Positions 50,131 to 62,486 of a stretch of 64,000 nt of DNA are shown in pieces. How positions within the stretch are numbered: position 1 is the stretch's first letter; each line of letters starts with the position of its first letter. The DNA is from Burhinus oedicnemus (Eukaryota > Chordata > Aves > Charadriiformes > Burhinidae). Location: the NCBI GenBank assembly GCA_008921705.1, contig VFFE01007075.1, positions 62,461 to 126,460 of the forward strand, read 5' to 3'. Below the pieces are notes generated by a model that saw only the letters and a list, made by a program, of their open reading frames with translations, had not been told where the DNA came from and ran no database searches. The translations under genes and the position numbers were made by a program.

Positions 50131-50660
50131 CCTCCCCTCTACTCCGCTCTGGTGAGATCCCCCCTGCAGTGCTGCCTCCAGCTCTGGGGCACCAACATAA
50201 GAACAACATGGACCTGCTGGAACGGGTCCAGATGAGGCCACCGAGATGATCCGAGGGCTGGAGCTCCTCTGCTATGAGGACAGCCTGAGAGAGTTGGGGT
50301 TGTTCAGCCTGGAGAAGAGATGGCTCTGGGGAGACCTTAGAGCCCCTTCCAGTCCCGAAAGGGGCCTACAGAAAAGCTGGGGAGGGACTCTTGGTCAGGG
50401 ATTGCAGCCACAGGACAAGGGGGAATGGTTTTAAACTGATTTAGCTTAGCTATTAGAAGAAATTCTTTACTGTGAGGGTGGTGAGACACTGACCCAGGTT
50501 GCCCAGGAAAGTTGTGGAGGCCTCGTCCCTGGGGGTGTTCAAGGCTGGGTTGGACGTGGCTTTGAGCAACCTGGTCTAGTGCGAGGTGTCCCTGCCCATG
50601 GCAGGGGGGTTGGAACGAGATGATCTTTAAGGTTCCTTCCAACCCTAACCATCCTATGAC
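50131..50660 (+). repeat. CR1 LINE, 5'-truncated
   Basis: A plus-strand copy that begins within the end of ORF2 (around TCCGCTCTGGTGAGATCCCC) and runs through the 3' UTR to CCATCCTATGACC. It closely resembles the copy at 57205-57976, including the unusual segment ATGAGGCCACCGAGATGATC, so both belong to the same CR1 subfamily. Confidence 0.95.
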
Positions 50661-52439
50661 CTGTCTATAAACAAATATAATACAAAGGGTAATTTTCCAG
50701 TGACTAGAGAGCTCTGACTTATGTAATCCATATGTCCACTCTAACTGGGCCCAACTGTGTAATGGGCATTTGAGACCAAAAGTATTCACCCCCTTAACAA
50801 ACCTACCAAGACCACTGCAATCCTGGGTCCCTTCCCAAAGTAGGGCACAGGTACATAGGTCTGATACATATCATACCAACTTCTCCCACTCTTTCACTGT
50901 ACAGGAATAGATCTGGAGAACAAAGGGGTGGCAGATGAACAAAGCCCTTCAAAGGATCCTGGCTACTGGCACCTTCTTTTTTTCCTCTAAAATCCTATGG
51001 CTAGCCCAGAATTTCTTGTACTGCAGCACAGATGAGCAGACGCTCAGCTCCTGTCTGTGTTTCCCACAGAGAAGTGGTGCCAGGTGCACTATGAATTGAT
51101 TTTAACTGCCAGCACACCTGATCACAAGTATGACAACTAAAGTGAAGCTGGACTTTGCCCTAGCAACTTTGCCAGCAAGGGCACAAGGTAATTAATTCAC
51201 TGCACGGAAATGAGAGGCTGTCACAAGGTAATTTCCCTGGAGCACTGTTTACTGTCTTTTTCTCCTGCAGCACCACTTCCTCCTCAACATGTTCACCAGA
51301 GAGGAAAAGCAACAGGAATTAGGAAAAGAGTCTCTAAGGAACTGTATCAAACTGAGCAAGAGCCAGGAAAGATTCTGCTGGACTAGCTTGCTGGCAACAG
51401 TTCAAAAGCACAAGGGATGCCTTCAGGTGGATCTCACTGCTCCCTCCATCCCAGCATTTGCTACATCAACTGTGCCTGGTGCCAATACAACAGGTGCAGT
51501 AGACAAAAAAACATCCTAGGACAAGCATGAGAGCTTAAGTGTCTCCCGGTTTTTTCTCTTAGCCCCTAGGATGCAACATCAGCAGCTTTGATGGCTCTGG
51601 TTGAGACGTTTGAAGAACTGGGCAAAAGACCACACCTGAGAGAAACGAGTGGTTTTGTGGGTAGAATCAACAAGGGACAAGAGCTGTAGCAAGAGTGACC
51701 CCTGACAACCCTTAGGGGGCTAGGCAGGCAAGTCAGTCCAAATTTCAGGAGCAGGACCTATCCTGCTGTTGGAAACATGACCCCTATTTTACTATTAATT
51801 GCTGAGCCAGACCTTCAGAGCTCTCTAACAGACATCAGTGGCATGGCCCTGAGGCAGACCATACAGTAAAAGGGCAAGCTATCCATGAAAGTGCAAAGAC
51901 AGAAACAGGGTTTCCACTTCAAGGACTATATGGGACAATCAAGTCAAACCCCCAATCAAAAAGGAGTGCAAGGTGGTTCAACAACTGTGCCTTAAAGATA
52001 TCGGAGGGACTGATGCCTTGAGGATCCTAGGAGGTATTTCCAAGGGCATGCTGAAAACCATGTTGGCCAATAAGGAAAAACACAAAGGTGGCAAAAAGTT
52101 GAAAGTGATGGAAGCCAAAGAACAAGAACTGAGACAGCAACCCTGTCACTCCTCCCTCACCAGCAACTGAGAAACCTGAAGATTCATAAGCATGCTCCAG
52201 TCTTTACACCCTTGCACTGGCAGAAGACAGGACCTGAGAAAACCCTGTAGGTATTGCTAAGGCAAAAAGCCTCTCAGATTACATGTAATGCACGCCCCAA
52301 GGTCATCAAGAAGATGTGGGCAGCAATTCTGAGAAACTAAGTAGATTACCAATATTATTTTCATAAAACAGACAAGAAGAATCAAGCAAATAACTAGACC
52401 ATGAGGCATTTTATTTCCTTCCAAAAATAAATGAAGCAT

Positions 52440-52706
52440 CGTAACTGAAGGAAGGTAAGATGTGCATTTGTCCTGTCCAGTCTGGGACTTCCCCAGTGCC
52501 TGCCTGTGACGTGATCGTCATTCTGGCAACTTGATACAGTTTTGTATATATGTCATTATTTTCTTTTTATTCTATTATTATTTTCATTAAAGTAGCTTAG
52601 TTTCTCCTAGCCTCCTAAGTCTCTTTCTCTCCCTCCCTCCTTGCAGAGAGGTGGGGGAGAGCATCTGTCATTTGCCTCGGTGGCCAATCCGGCCCAAACC
52701 ATGACA
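52440..52706 (+). repeat. LTR of an endogenous retrovirus, 3' part
   Basis: The block shows TATATATG followed by an AT-rich stretch with ATTAAA (52587-52592), a CT-rich U5-like segment, and the terminus GGCCCAAACCATGACA at 52691-52706. The end resembles that of the LTR at 62487-62846 (GGCCAAACCACAACA). No primer binding site follows 52706, so this is a solo or 3' LTR. The 5' boundary is not resolved. Confidence 0.6.
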
Positions 52707-52925
52707 GCATTCATCTCAAGTGATCCAATGATAACGTAATGTTTCATAAATGTAATTATTTATGATAAAGCAGAGCTCATCAAATCTCAAAATCACCTCT
52801 AACAGCTAATTTCAGGTTAAAGACTTTCTATTCATCAGTTCAGTTACCTCATTAGAGCTTACTTCATTGACTGACAATTTGTACATAGCTCTGGGGTATA
52901 ACCCAGAGGTTGCTGCTTTCTCCTT

Positions 52926-52945
52926 NNNNNNNNNNNNNNNNNNNN
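52926..52945. other. Assembly gap (20 N)
   Basis: Twenty unknown bases followed directly by a run of 20 T (52946-52965). The true length of the missing or mis-sized sequence is unknown. It lies inside a RYK intron, about 360 bases from the nearest exon. Confidence 0.99.
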
Positions 52946-53326
52946 TTTTTTTTTTTTTTTTTTTTAAGAAAAATAATGAAGAAAACTAACTTCGTACAAA
53001 AATCTATCCATTGGTAAACCACCATAGATATTCCAAGTTTTTATTAAAGCTTTAATATTTTTCAAGCCTTTGAAAAAATAACGATAGACAAAACCTAGCA
53101 AGAGTATTTAAGATGACGATACACTGCCTTCCTGAAAACCATGCTTTCTGGTTCACCTTATGTTTAGAGAAAAACAACTTCACTGACAAGACTATTCATT
53201 CAGAATTTGTAAAAAAACCCAACCAGCGCTGTATTTTGAAGTAGAGATTAGGTTAATTGGAGAAAGCCCAGCCTAGCCCTAGCTACTGACATAACATTGC
53301 CTGTAACTATTCTGTTGAGTACTTAC

Positions 53327-53436
53327 ACACAGTTTCTAGCAGCCAGGTCTTTGTGAATGACCTCCCGTCTGGCCAGATAACTCATTCCACAGGCAATTTG
53401 AATAGCCATATGTACAAGATCCTGCTGAGAAATTGC
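53327..53436 (-). CDS. RYK: RYK coding exon (catalytic loop)
   Basis: This 110-base exon begins in phase 0 after CTCTTGCAG and ends two bases into a valine codon at TGTGT|GTAAGT. It encodes AISQQDLVHMAIQIACGMSY followed by VIHKDLAARNC. The catalytic loop reads HKD where most tyrosine kinases have HRD, another recognised RYK feature. The DLAARN sequence typical of receptor tyrosine kinases is kept. Length, phases and sequence fit vertebrate RYK. Confidence 0.98.
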
Positions 53437-55241
53437 CTGCAAGAGCACAGAAGAACAATCATTGCAAAACTGCAAGCCCAATGCCTGCTAGATTAGTGTT
53501 TTTGTCGTATTCTAGTGCCCTCTCCCTCACCTTTAGTGGCTGATGCTTTCTAGCAGCTTATTACAGACACTGTTGAAAACTTATGAAGACTTATTATAAT
53601 AAGTATTAACTTTTTTTTTTTTTGGCATGCCGGGGCAAATGTTTCCAGTTTGCAACTGTCTCACTGTTACACAGCTTTTCCTTTGATCAGTGGTGAACAC
53701 AGAAAAAAATAGACAATTTTACCCTTCTTACCACACTTTTTTCACTTTCTGTTTCTCTGGAAACCAACTCATTTTCAGGCAGCAGGGCACAAACACCAGT
53801 CAAAAGTCTTGTTGCTATCTACTGCTGAAAACTAGTACCAAAGGCTGTTGTGTCTCCATCAGCTTCTACAACTTCACAGTCCTGCATAAACTAAACCCTT
53901 GCACATATTTATACCCTGTGTTCACTCTTCCATTTCTACAGTGTTTCAGAAACTTCAGTATGTAGGTGGACACACTGAAGTCGCAAGACTGGGATTAAAA
54001 TAAACCAAATACTAAATTAAAACAATAATAAACTGGCTTCTTCATTAACAGGTTGTTATTAAGAACAATAGCCATGTATTATTTCAGAAAACTTAAGAGT
54101 TTGCTTTAAGTATTTGTAGAAAAGCTCCATCTTAAAATAGGTATCTAGGACACTAAATGTCCCTTTTTTTGACAGTTAAGTAGAGTCACACCTAGTTACT
54201 AAGAGGCAACTCCTGTTTGACGTAATACAGATTATAAATACCCTTTCCCAGAACTTAAGCAGAAATGGATATTAGTGTGTTGCTTAGGGATTCATAACTC
54301 AGATTAAGCAGCAAAACAAGTAAAATCAAAGTTAAAGATCCGAGCAGTTTATTACAACTTGTAAATTAACAGAGATAGGTGGCGCTTGCTAGTTTCAAAT
54401 CTGCTACATAACAGGGACAAATGCTGAGCTCAGGAAACGAGATTGCATTTTGTGCTTGATTTTAGACTAAAGACAGAAGCCAAACCAAGGCAAAGTTGAA
54501 GAAAAGACAAGGTAATCCTAACAAGAGGGATAGTTTTAATACATATATACAACCATCGCTAAACACTTACTCAGATTTTTAAAAATATGCAAAATATGTT
54601 CTCATGTAGGAATATTTTCTTTCTCACTTCTCATAATATACATATGCATGCAACAGGTTCCATTGAAACACAGTAAAGTTATGAATGCTAAAGAGCACCC
54701 ACAGCAATTAAAAAAAAAAAAAGAGAGCACTTCCTTTAGTCTCTGAAGTTAAATCAATCCAGTTAAGTTACTTAATACAGATCTACAGCAGCCCCATAAA
54801 AGTTTAACAGAAGTGCTTTATGCTTACTATAAATAACTATAGTAATTAAAGGGATAATCTATTAATTATACCCCCCAAAAAATAATCTGTAAATCTGAAA
54901 TTTCTCCATACGCAATTTCCCCGTGTAGTCTAACATAAATCCACAATCATATACCATTTTTTCTATTTTTTAATATTTTTTGTAAGATGTATTGATATAC
55001 CAGCTACTACCCCAGAGTTTAAGTCAGCTTCGTGCCCTCTGAACAGCTGTGATAACATAGCCAAGAATGTTTTTCTTGTATGAATCGAGACAAAGGCTTG
55101 CTAGGGAACCTGCTTGCTAATCCTTTCATTGTCACAACAGAACAGGTGAATACCACAACTATTTCTTTGAAGGCACACACACGCAGATCACAAACCAAGT
55201 CTAAATTCAATGGGCAAGAAGTCACAGATTTCTGAGTGTAC
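53437..55241 (-). other. RYK: RYK intron (1.8 kb)
   Basis: AT-rich intron between GTACAC at 55241 and the acceptor at 53437. The donor GTACAC is weaker than the others in this gene. Only short homopolymers were seen, including T runs near 53610-53622 and an A run near 54710-54722. Confidence 0.9.
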
Positions 55242-55374
55242 CTGAGGATTGTTGGCCTCTACCAGCTTGCACTGTCGCAAGAATAGTTTAAGGTTCCCCC
55301 AGTTCAGGTACGGCAGCAGCACCATTGGTTTCTCTCCCTCTTCTATACAGACATGAGTGATAGGTAGCAGATTC
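55242..55374 (-). CDS. RYK: RYK coding exon (kinase N-lobe to hinge)
   Basis: This 133-base exon completes an arginine codon after TTCCAG and ends in phase 0 at CCTCAG|GTACAC. It encodes NLLPITHVCIEEGEKPMVLL followed by PYLNWGNLKLFLRQCKLVEA. These are strand beta-4, beta-5, the hinge and helix D of the kinase fold. The exon leads into the AISQQD segment of the next one. No break is present. Confidence 0.98.
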
Positions 55375-58071
55375 CTGGAAGATAGGGAGAGAAATTCCTA
55401 GTTTTATGAAACTGAAATTTCATCAAAATCTTCTCAAACCCTAAAAACTTTAAATGAAAGTAATTCAGCATTGAAGAAAAGCATTAGACTTGCATTATGA
55501 ATTGCAGGGCACAAGGTCTCCAAATAATTGAAGACCTAGACTTTTTTTTTTTTTTAGGAGGAAAAAAAAAAGAAAGAAGATATATTTGAGTATTTTCCCA
55601 TTAGGAAGAACCCTCCAATTTTTTTAACTTGGTCCTGAAGGGCTGAAATAAGTTTCTGTGAATAGAGGTTATCATTTATATTAAGCAGCGATATATCCTC
55701 AACTTGGAAGCATATCATTCTAAATGCAACTATAGATATAAAATATATAGCTCCATTACAGAGGGGTTTAAAAAAAAAAACATCATGTTTGATCCACTTC
55801 AAAATGACAGAGCAGAATTTTTTAGTTTTGAATCAATTAAACATGAAATTGCACTCTAAATGCAGAAGTATGTGAGGAGTTTTATCACACGTGTTTCATT
55901 CCTCCTTATAGCTCAGATAACCCCCCCATGCCACATTGCTTAAACATCTCCCTATAGTATAAACATATAAATTTGTAGAAACTTGAAACAAACTCTATTT
56001 AGTTTCAATTTTTAAAAAGCTGGATCTTCTATTGAAAACATATTAGTAAGTCTCAATGAGTTATAATGATTTTTAAAAGGGAACTTTGATATTTCCTGTT
56101 CTTACTTGAAGAAGTCTGATAGTCAGGTGTCACACCCATGAGCACTACATATCCACGCAGCTCTACTTTCAACCAAGATAAAGGTCCCAGCTTTATAGGC
56201 AGTGTATAGAAGAAAAGCTTTTTGGACTTTTTAAAGAGCTGACTTGTAAAAGGGAGGATAACAACTGATTTTTGAATGATGAAAGGGGGGTCATTTCATT
56301 TTGTTTCAATTTTAAGTATGTTTCCCCAAGAACCTGCTTCTCCTCTTAATAAAATAATCCTGTATTTTAGGCAAGGTCTTAACTATAATAATTCTTAGAA
56401 AAGCAGATTTTTAAATGCACCATAGGACTAATAATTCTGCTTGAACTATTCACATTTCCTTCACATTACCAGTAAAAATGATCAATTATCAGTCTAGGGA
56501 CTTGATGACGAGTGTAGGTTTCTTCTTACCTGCATCCTTGCCAGATCTTCAAGGGCACTTTCAGCCTTTAATCCAAGCTGCAAAACTGCCACTAACTCAA
56601 GCTGCTTGGGGCATCAATTTAAAAATTTAAGCCATCACCCCAAAAAAACACGCCATTAATTCTTAAGGAATAAATCCCATCAGTGATGTTACAATGCCAT
56701 ACCAGGACAACATGTGTGCAAGACTGCTAAAAAGCATTTCCTTGTCTCCATGTGGGAGGGTGCCTAATCACAGTATTTTTCTGTGCCATGTAGAAAATTA
56801 TGAACAATGCAAAACAGACTAGTAAATTAGCTAAACTGATCATCAACCTACTTACTCTCATCATCACGAAGATCCCACCACATTTAACAACTAGCCTGTG
56901 CAAGAACCAGCATAAACCAACACATGCCTGCAGCATCTTTTTCTGTAATAACTAAGAATATATAAAAGGAATATCCATCCATATTTCACTGCGAGGCTTG
57001 GAACACCAAACCAAATACTTTCCCCATTTTCCCCACATGCTGCTACTATTTTATTTTACTGACTGTGCAGCTAGGAAAAAAAAAAACCCACAAGTTACAA
57101 GCGCTCTTTGCAAGAAACAGCATATCTAGAATCCTGTATTTTAAAAATCACATAAAATTGGTTTCAGCTCTTTACAGCTTTAAAAAAAACCCTTCAAACA
57201 TACAAGGCCAAGTGCAAGGGCCAAGGCCAAGTGCAAGGTCCTGCACATGGGTCAGAGCAATCCCATGCACAAATCCAGGCTGGGGGGAGAATGGACTGAG
57301 AGCAGCCCTGACGAGAGGGACTTGGCAGTGTTGGTGGGTGAGAAGCTCAACATGAGCCGGCAATGTGTGCTGGCAGCCCAGAAAGCCAACCGCATCCTGG
57401 GCTGCATCAAAAGAAGTGTGGCCAGCAGGGCGAGGGAGGGGATTCTGCCCCTCTGCTCCGCTCTGGTGAGATCCCCCCTGCAGTGCTGCCTCCAGCTCTG
57501 GGGCCACCAGCATAAGAAGAACATGGACCTGCTGGAACGGGTCCAGATGAGGCCACCGAGATGATCCGAGGGCTGGAGCACCTCTGCTGTGAGGACAGGC
57601 TGAGAGAGTTGGGGTTGTTCAGCCTGGAGAAGAGAAGGCTCCGGGGAGACCTTAGAGCCCCTTCCAGTCTCTAAAGGGGCTACAGGAAAGCTGAGGAGGG
57701 ACTCTTGGTCAGGGATTGCAGCCACAGGACAAGGGGGAATGGTTTTAAACTGATTTAGCTTAGCTATTAGAAGAAATTCTTTACTGTGAGGGTGGTGAGA
57801 CACTGGTCCAGGTTGCCCAGAGAAGCTGTGGATGCCCCCTCCCTGGAGGTGTTAAAGACCAGGTTGGACGGGGCTTTGAGCAACCAGGTCTAGTGGAAGG
57901 TGTCCCTGTCTATGGAAGGGGGTGGAACTAGATGATCTTTAAGGTCCCTTCCAACAGAAACCATTCTATGAATTCTGAAAAAATTGTTTCCTCTCCCCCT
58001 AGGAAGCTTTAAGCACAAGTATTTTCAGCCAGCACAGACACAGTTTTGCTTATAAACACTGCTTAGCTTAC
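55375..58071 (-). other. RYK: RYK intron (2.7 kb) containing a CR1
   Basis: Flanked by GTAAGC at 58071 and TTCCAG at 55375. It holds the CR1 copy at 57205-57976, whose 3' end lies only about 95 bases from the RYK exon at 58072. The remainder is AT-rich with no recognised element. Confidence 0.9.
57205..57976 (+). repeat. CR1 LINE, 5'-truncated, well preserved
   Basis: The plus strand keeps the last 105 codons or so of CR1 ORF2 in one open frame (KVLHMGQSNPMH, then LAAQKANRILGC, then NMDLLERVQ), followed by the 3' UTR and the tail CCATTCTATGAATTCTGA. It is less decayed than the CR1 at 47560-48670. A 16-base unit (AAGGCCAAGTGCAAGG) is duplicated at its 5' junction, at 57204-57219 and 57223-57238. 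Confidence 0.96.
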
Positions 58072-58141
58072 CTGTGATGAAGTCCTCTAAGTTTACAGCT
58101 TTCAGTCAGCATCATTGTCACCTGTACCTCTGAGGCTTGGT
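58072..58141 (-). CDS. RYK: RYK coding exon (helix C region)
   Basis: This 70-base exon follows TTTCATTAG and ends at CATCACAG|GTAAGC. It encodes QASEVQVTMMLTESCKLRGL then HH, with a split aspartate codon at its start (D completed from the previous exon) and a split arginine at its end. The segment covers helix C of the N-lobe, including the helix-C glutamates. It is the most 5' RYK exon in the window. The exon before it (glycine-rich loop and beta-3 lysine) was searched for up to 64000 and not found. Confidence 0.97.
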
Positions 58142-61100
58142 CTAATGAAAAAAAATAGAGGAGCCACAGATATAACTTTGGAAACAAACCAACATCTTAG
58201 TTAAAATTTGGTCCAGATTTCCAAGTCAGTCGAGGTCATTTGAGCACAAACAGAATGTGTTTGCTTACTTTTTAAAAATGGACTTTAAAAAAACCCACAA
58301 GAGCAAGCCAAGTTCTGGGACATATTTCTGCTGAAACAAATAGGCTGAAGTCGAAAAAGGAAATAAACCACACTCCAGGTGCTGACAAACTGTACTTTTG
58401 CCACTTCCTGACAGCTTCTGGCAGACATGAACTGCCTGCACTAGACAGCGTGGGCCACATCAGGCACACGGGGCCGGTGCTGCTGGAAGAAGAGGAGCAT
58501 GCCATGCGTTTCCCAAAAGCACAGAAGTGCTCAGAAGACACTGGTTTGCTGCCGAATTACCAGTATAGGCTTCTGCTGTTTACTTCCACGTTGATGGAGA
58601 CCATTTATTTCTAGATTTACTTATTTACTTGCTTGCTACTTGAAACACTTGACTCTTGGTAACCTTTGAAATGTTTGCTGTTCTCTTCCCCACCTTTCAA
58701 AAATAAAAATAAAAAAACAACCAACAAAAACCCCACTGCTGCCAGCTAAAATTCAAGCGTCTGTGGTAACTCCAGTATCTCACAGCAATCAGAACATCTA
58801 CTGGGCAGCAGCAGCAGAGTTGCCTGTAGCTCCTTCCCCACAAATATTTTTGTGTTTTTTTTTTTTTTTTCTCCTCCCTCTGGTGGCAAGAAGCAACAGG
58901 GAAGCTTAACGCGATGTAAATCAGAGCTCTTGCAATCCCACCCTCCTCATTCCTGGGTGCATTTTCTGTCTGTCCTTCATGCTAGAACTAGTATCGGTGT
59001 GCCTAGGCAACAAGCTAGCACAGGAGAGAGCCCAGCAAAGGCCAATCAGTTTTTCTTGCTGCATTAGGATGAATTTATATACCACAGATGAGTCAAACCA
59101 ACATTTTACTACCCCAGGAGGAATAAGAAGAGAGGGAATTGAGAACTCATCTACTCTTTTCCCTTCTTCATGGTCTTACCCTCCTCCCCATACAAGCTCT
59201 GACACCCTTTCCTAATAGAACTTGAACCCTGCAAAAGAAAACATGACTTTTGACTGAGTGGTGAACGTGGTCAGTGCAGACAAGCAAAAGGTAGGGAAAG
59301 AAAGCACAAAACCCAGAGGCAGACCATGGCCTCCCTGTCATGGAAACAGCATGCTAATAGATAGGCTCTAACTGTAATACACAAATTGGCATTTAGCTTT
59401 CCAGATCTGCTGGAAGTAAAGACAGCTTCAAGCACAACAGCTCCTGCCTAAGAAGGGTTCATCAAAAGAGAAATCGAGCAACTCAAGAACCTGCGAGCCA
59501 CAAAACATCGGCTGGATTGAGAAAGTTCCCCTAAGCCAGGGAAAGGAATGATATCCCAAGGCAAACTATTTCAAAGGCCCCTTTACCACCTCAGCTCAGG
59601 AGAGATTAGAAAGCAGGCATGCCTTCCCCCAAAATCATACAGGCACTAAAAAAAGGAGGGGATCAGGAAATGGGAGGTTATGAATGCAGATACAGGTCCC
59701 AGCCAGATGCACTGAACCCTGAGCATGCTTGCAAACCCCTGAGGATCTGTACAGGCTGGAAGGATCAAGACCACCAAAAGCCAGGACACAGCATTCTAGA
59801 GAAGTCCAGACACGGAGGTGCCATTAGATTAGTGACAATTATGGTGGCAGTATATTATGGGATTCATCAAAACGGTGCATTTCCTTGTAGTTGATAACAA
59901 GTACATATGGGGGGGAGGGTATGAACAGGTTCTTGCAGCGCAGGAGGCATTTCAATAATGGTTAGCTGAAGCCTCTAGTTTGCACTCCAACACACAGAGG
60001 CTTAAGAAAGAGAAGGTCCTACCTACTGTGCAGTGATAGCACTCAAGTGTTTTAGACATGATGAATTTGATACGTTGGGAGACAGACTTAAAAAGGCTTG
60101 TAAACAAGTAAGAAAACCCAAGATACTACATTAAAATCAATTTATATAGGCATGAATGGCTGAATCATTCAACTGTTATAAAGGGCAAGAAGCATTAAAA
60201 ATAGAAGTGTAAAAGAATATTATAAGAAGTTAGAGGAACTGCCAGCTACTAGTACACAGCTTCAGGGTTAAATGCATTAATTACTAGAACGCAAAGACCA
60301 CAACCTCTTCAACCCAGCATACAACAAAGGGAGGAAAGAGATTACCAGGTGTAAATTTAAGGTGATTAACTCGCTTATACACTCTTTGGCCCTGTACTTG
60401 CTTAACTGGTTTGCTTTTAATCATAAGAGCCACCATGCAACAATTCAAAGCACTAAATCAGAGATTATTTAAGACTGGCTTTAAAAATCTACAGAATGAG
60501 TTAATCCAGTTCGGACAATACGTCTCCTCAGGCTAACACCGTAAGAGACGACGCTCTTCTGCCGATGCCTTTCCCTTTCCATCAGGCAGGGTGTTTTTCA
60601 GCAGGTCATTGTTACGTTTCATTGTTTTCTTTCAGCTCAGAGACACTACGCTGCAGTTGTTGAGCACCCAAAAGGATGACTGACTCCCATTCAAGCATAT
60701 ACGGAAATCTAAATCTTATCTTGTGAAACAGGTCCAGCATCCGTATTGTGTTTTCTTATCAATATTATTTCCTTGTTTTCTGTATGGAAAAAACATACAC
60801 ATCAACAAATTCAACACACTCAGAACAAACAATAGCAGTACAAGGCTAATCCTCCTCTAGCTAAGATCGGTGCCAGTTCAGAACCACCACACAATTCGAT
60901 TATTGTGGTTTTCCACTAGATACAATTCAAAACAGAACATAAATCACTACTTCTTTGAGTGATTCTAGTCAAAAGGGGGTTAGAAAAATACCAAAATAGC
61001 ACTACTGCAACAGGCACCACTGTAATTAGACTTCTTTTTATGGCCATTTTCTTTAATTACACAATAAAAAGTACATTTAAACAAATTCTCAGACACATTT

Positions 61101-62486
61101 AATAGATTATAACCAGTCTTGAGCATCCAAGAGACAGGTCTTCATAGATTACAAAGCAGGTGATTTCGGTAATAAAACATTTTATTGTAGAGGATCTGGT
61201 GAGTCTGACCATCCTGCACTGAAACGCCTTAAAAGCCATCCAGAAAATTCACAGCATTTCTGGCTTTGATATGAGAAAGATGCGGTCCCAGAGCAGACCC
61301 AGTGACAGCCATGACGAGCAATTCTGGCTTAATGAGACGTTTTTACAAGGCCATACTAAGGGGAATCCTACGGATTTCATTTTTCTGCCTGGGCCAAAGT
61401 GTAGTCCTGTACCAAAACCATGTATCAAATCTCTGAGCATTACATGTAAGCACACACACGTGGGCATTTTATTCACAGAACAGTTCATGTAGCCACACAA
61501 AATGAGACCTGGGGAACAATCTTGTCAAACACACAAGCATGCCCACAGGCTTTTGCGGCTCGTTTTTTCTGTACCGGATCTGTGAAGTCATTTGATATGA
61601 ACACAGCCACACACGGAGATGAAGATGGGGGAATGGGAGGGAAGCCTGCCACAGAGTCAGAAACCTCTAAAATTAGAACAGCAACTTAAAGCCACCACAG
61701 AGGAGGCCATAGCCTCCCATATATTAAATCTGCGCATCAGGAAACAGCCAAGTCGAACACTCCAGGGCAAGGCAACAAAGGCTTGTTGCTCAACTTCTTC
61801 AAAGCCCTAAAAAAAAAGGTAAACTTCCCTCTGAAATATTAATGCTATTTGTGATTAAGAACATGTCAGTGCTCAACAATTCATGCCATTGCAGCCTGAT
61901 GATCATGAGGTGCTGCCAGGTCAAAGCTTCTCAGCTCTGAAAGAGCATCATCTATTTCCACAAGGCTATCACACACCAACAGCTGAGTAACTGAACAGCA
62001 AAGACTTCGGGCCATGTGACTTAAGAGACAGAATTAATACCCAGTAGTAATTCTAGATGTTTAATTAGGACCAAAAAGGTCCAACTTTCAGAAGGCGCTT
62101 AAAAACAAGACTATTTGAGATAGATGTAAATGCATTCCAGAACTAGGAAGATGCTTTAAAGCACTGGTTCTACCCTTTCTGTGCCAAGACCCTGGCTGCG
62201 AAAGTCTACCCTAAGGCACAGAGCAAGAACAAGCTTGGATTTCAAGAAGCTTTGATATGGCTGCAAGTTTATCTCATGATACTACGTTATTTGTATATAG
62301 CCAGGCACAATGGGGCTCTTGGCACTACTATTTTTATATAGGAGGCTAATCTCCACACAGTTCTGGCAAGTGTGGTATTGCTGAGGTCCTTCCTGGTTCA
62401 TGGGGAGAAAGAGCACCTATTTGATTTTTACCAACTTCTAAAAGGCCATCTGCAAAACTGTGTTTTAAATCTTTACCATCACTCAT
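58142..62486 (-). other. RYK: RYK intron, 5' continuation outside window
   Basis: This intron follows (in genomic order) the acceptor at 58142 and is open to the right edge, so it is at least 5.8 kb long. I saw only AT-rich sequence and poly-A or poly-T tracts (for example T at about 58855-58870) before the endogenous retrovirus at 62487. The open frames here have no recognisable content. Confidence 0.8.

Larger units (their letters stand above)
49139..53326 (-). other. RYK: RYK intron (4.2 kb) with CR1, LTR and assembly gap
   Basis: Flanked by GTAAGT at 53326 and AAATTAG at 49139. It contains a CR1 3' fragment (50131-50660), an LTR remnant ending at 52706 and a 20-N gap next to poly-T at 52926-52965. 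The stretch at about 51200-52440 has weak open frames and may be degraded retroviral interior, but I cannot show this. Confidence 0.9.

Noticed and set aside
50337..50789. 150-codon minus-strand frame.
   Set aside because: It is the antisense reading of the CR1 at 50131-50660. The same false peptide recurs at 57252-57803 over the other CR1.
51973..52170. Lys/Gln-rich 65-codon plus-strand frame.
   Set aside because: Too short and without a family match. It is kept only as a hint of decayed retroviral interior.
57247..57564. 105-codon plus-strand frame as a possible gene.
   Set aside because: It is the C-terminal remnant of CR1 ORF2, not a host gene.
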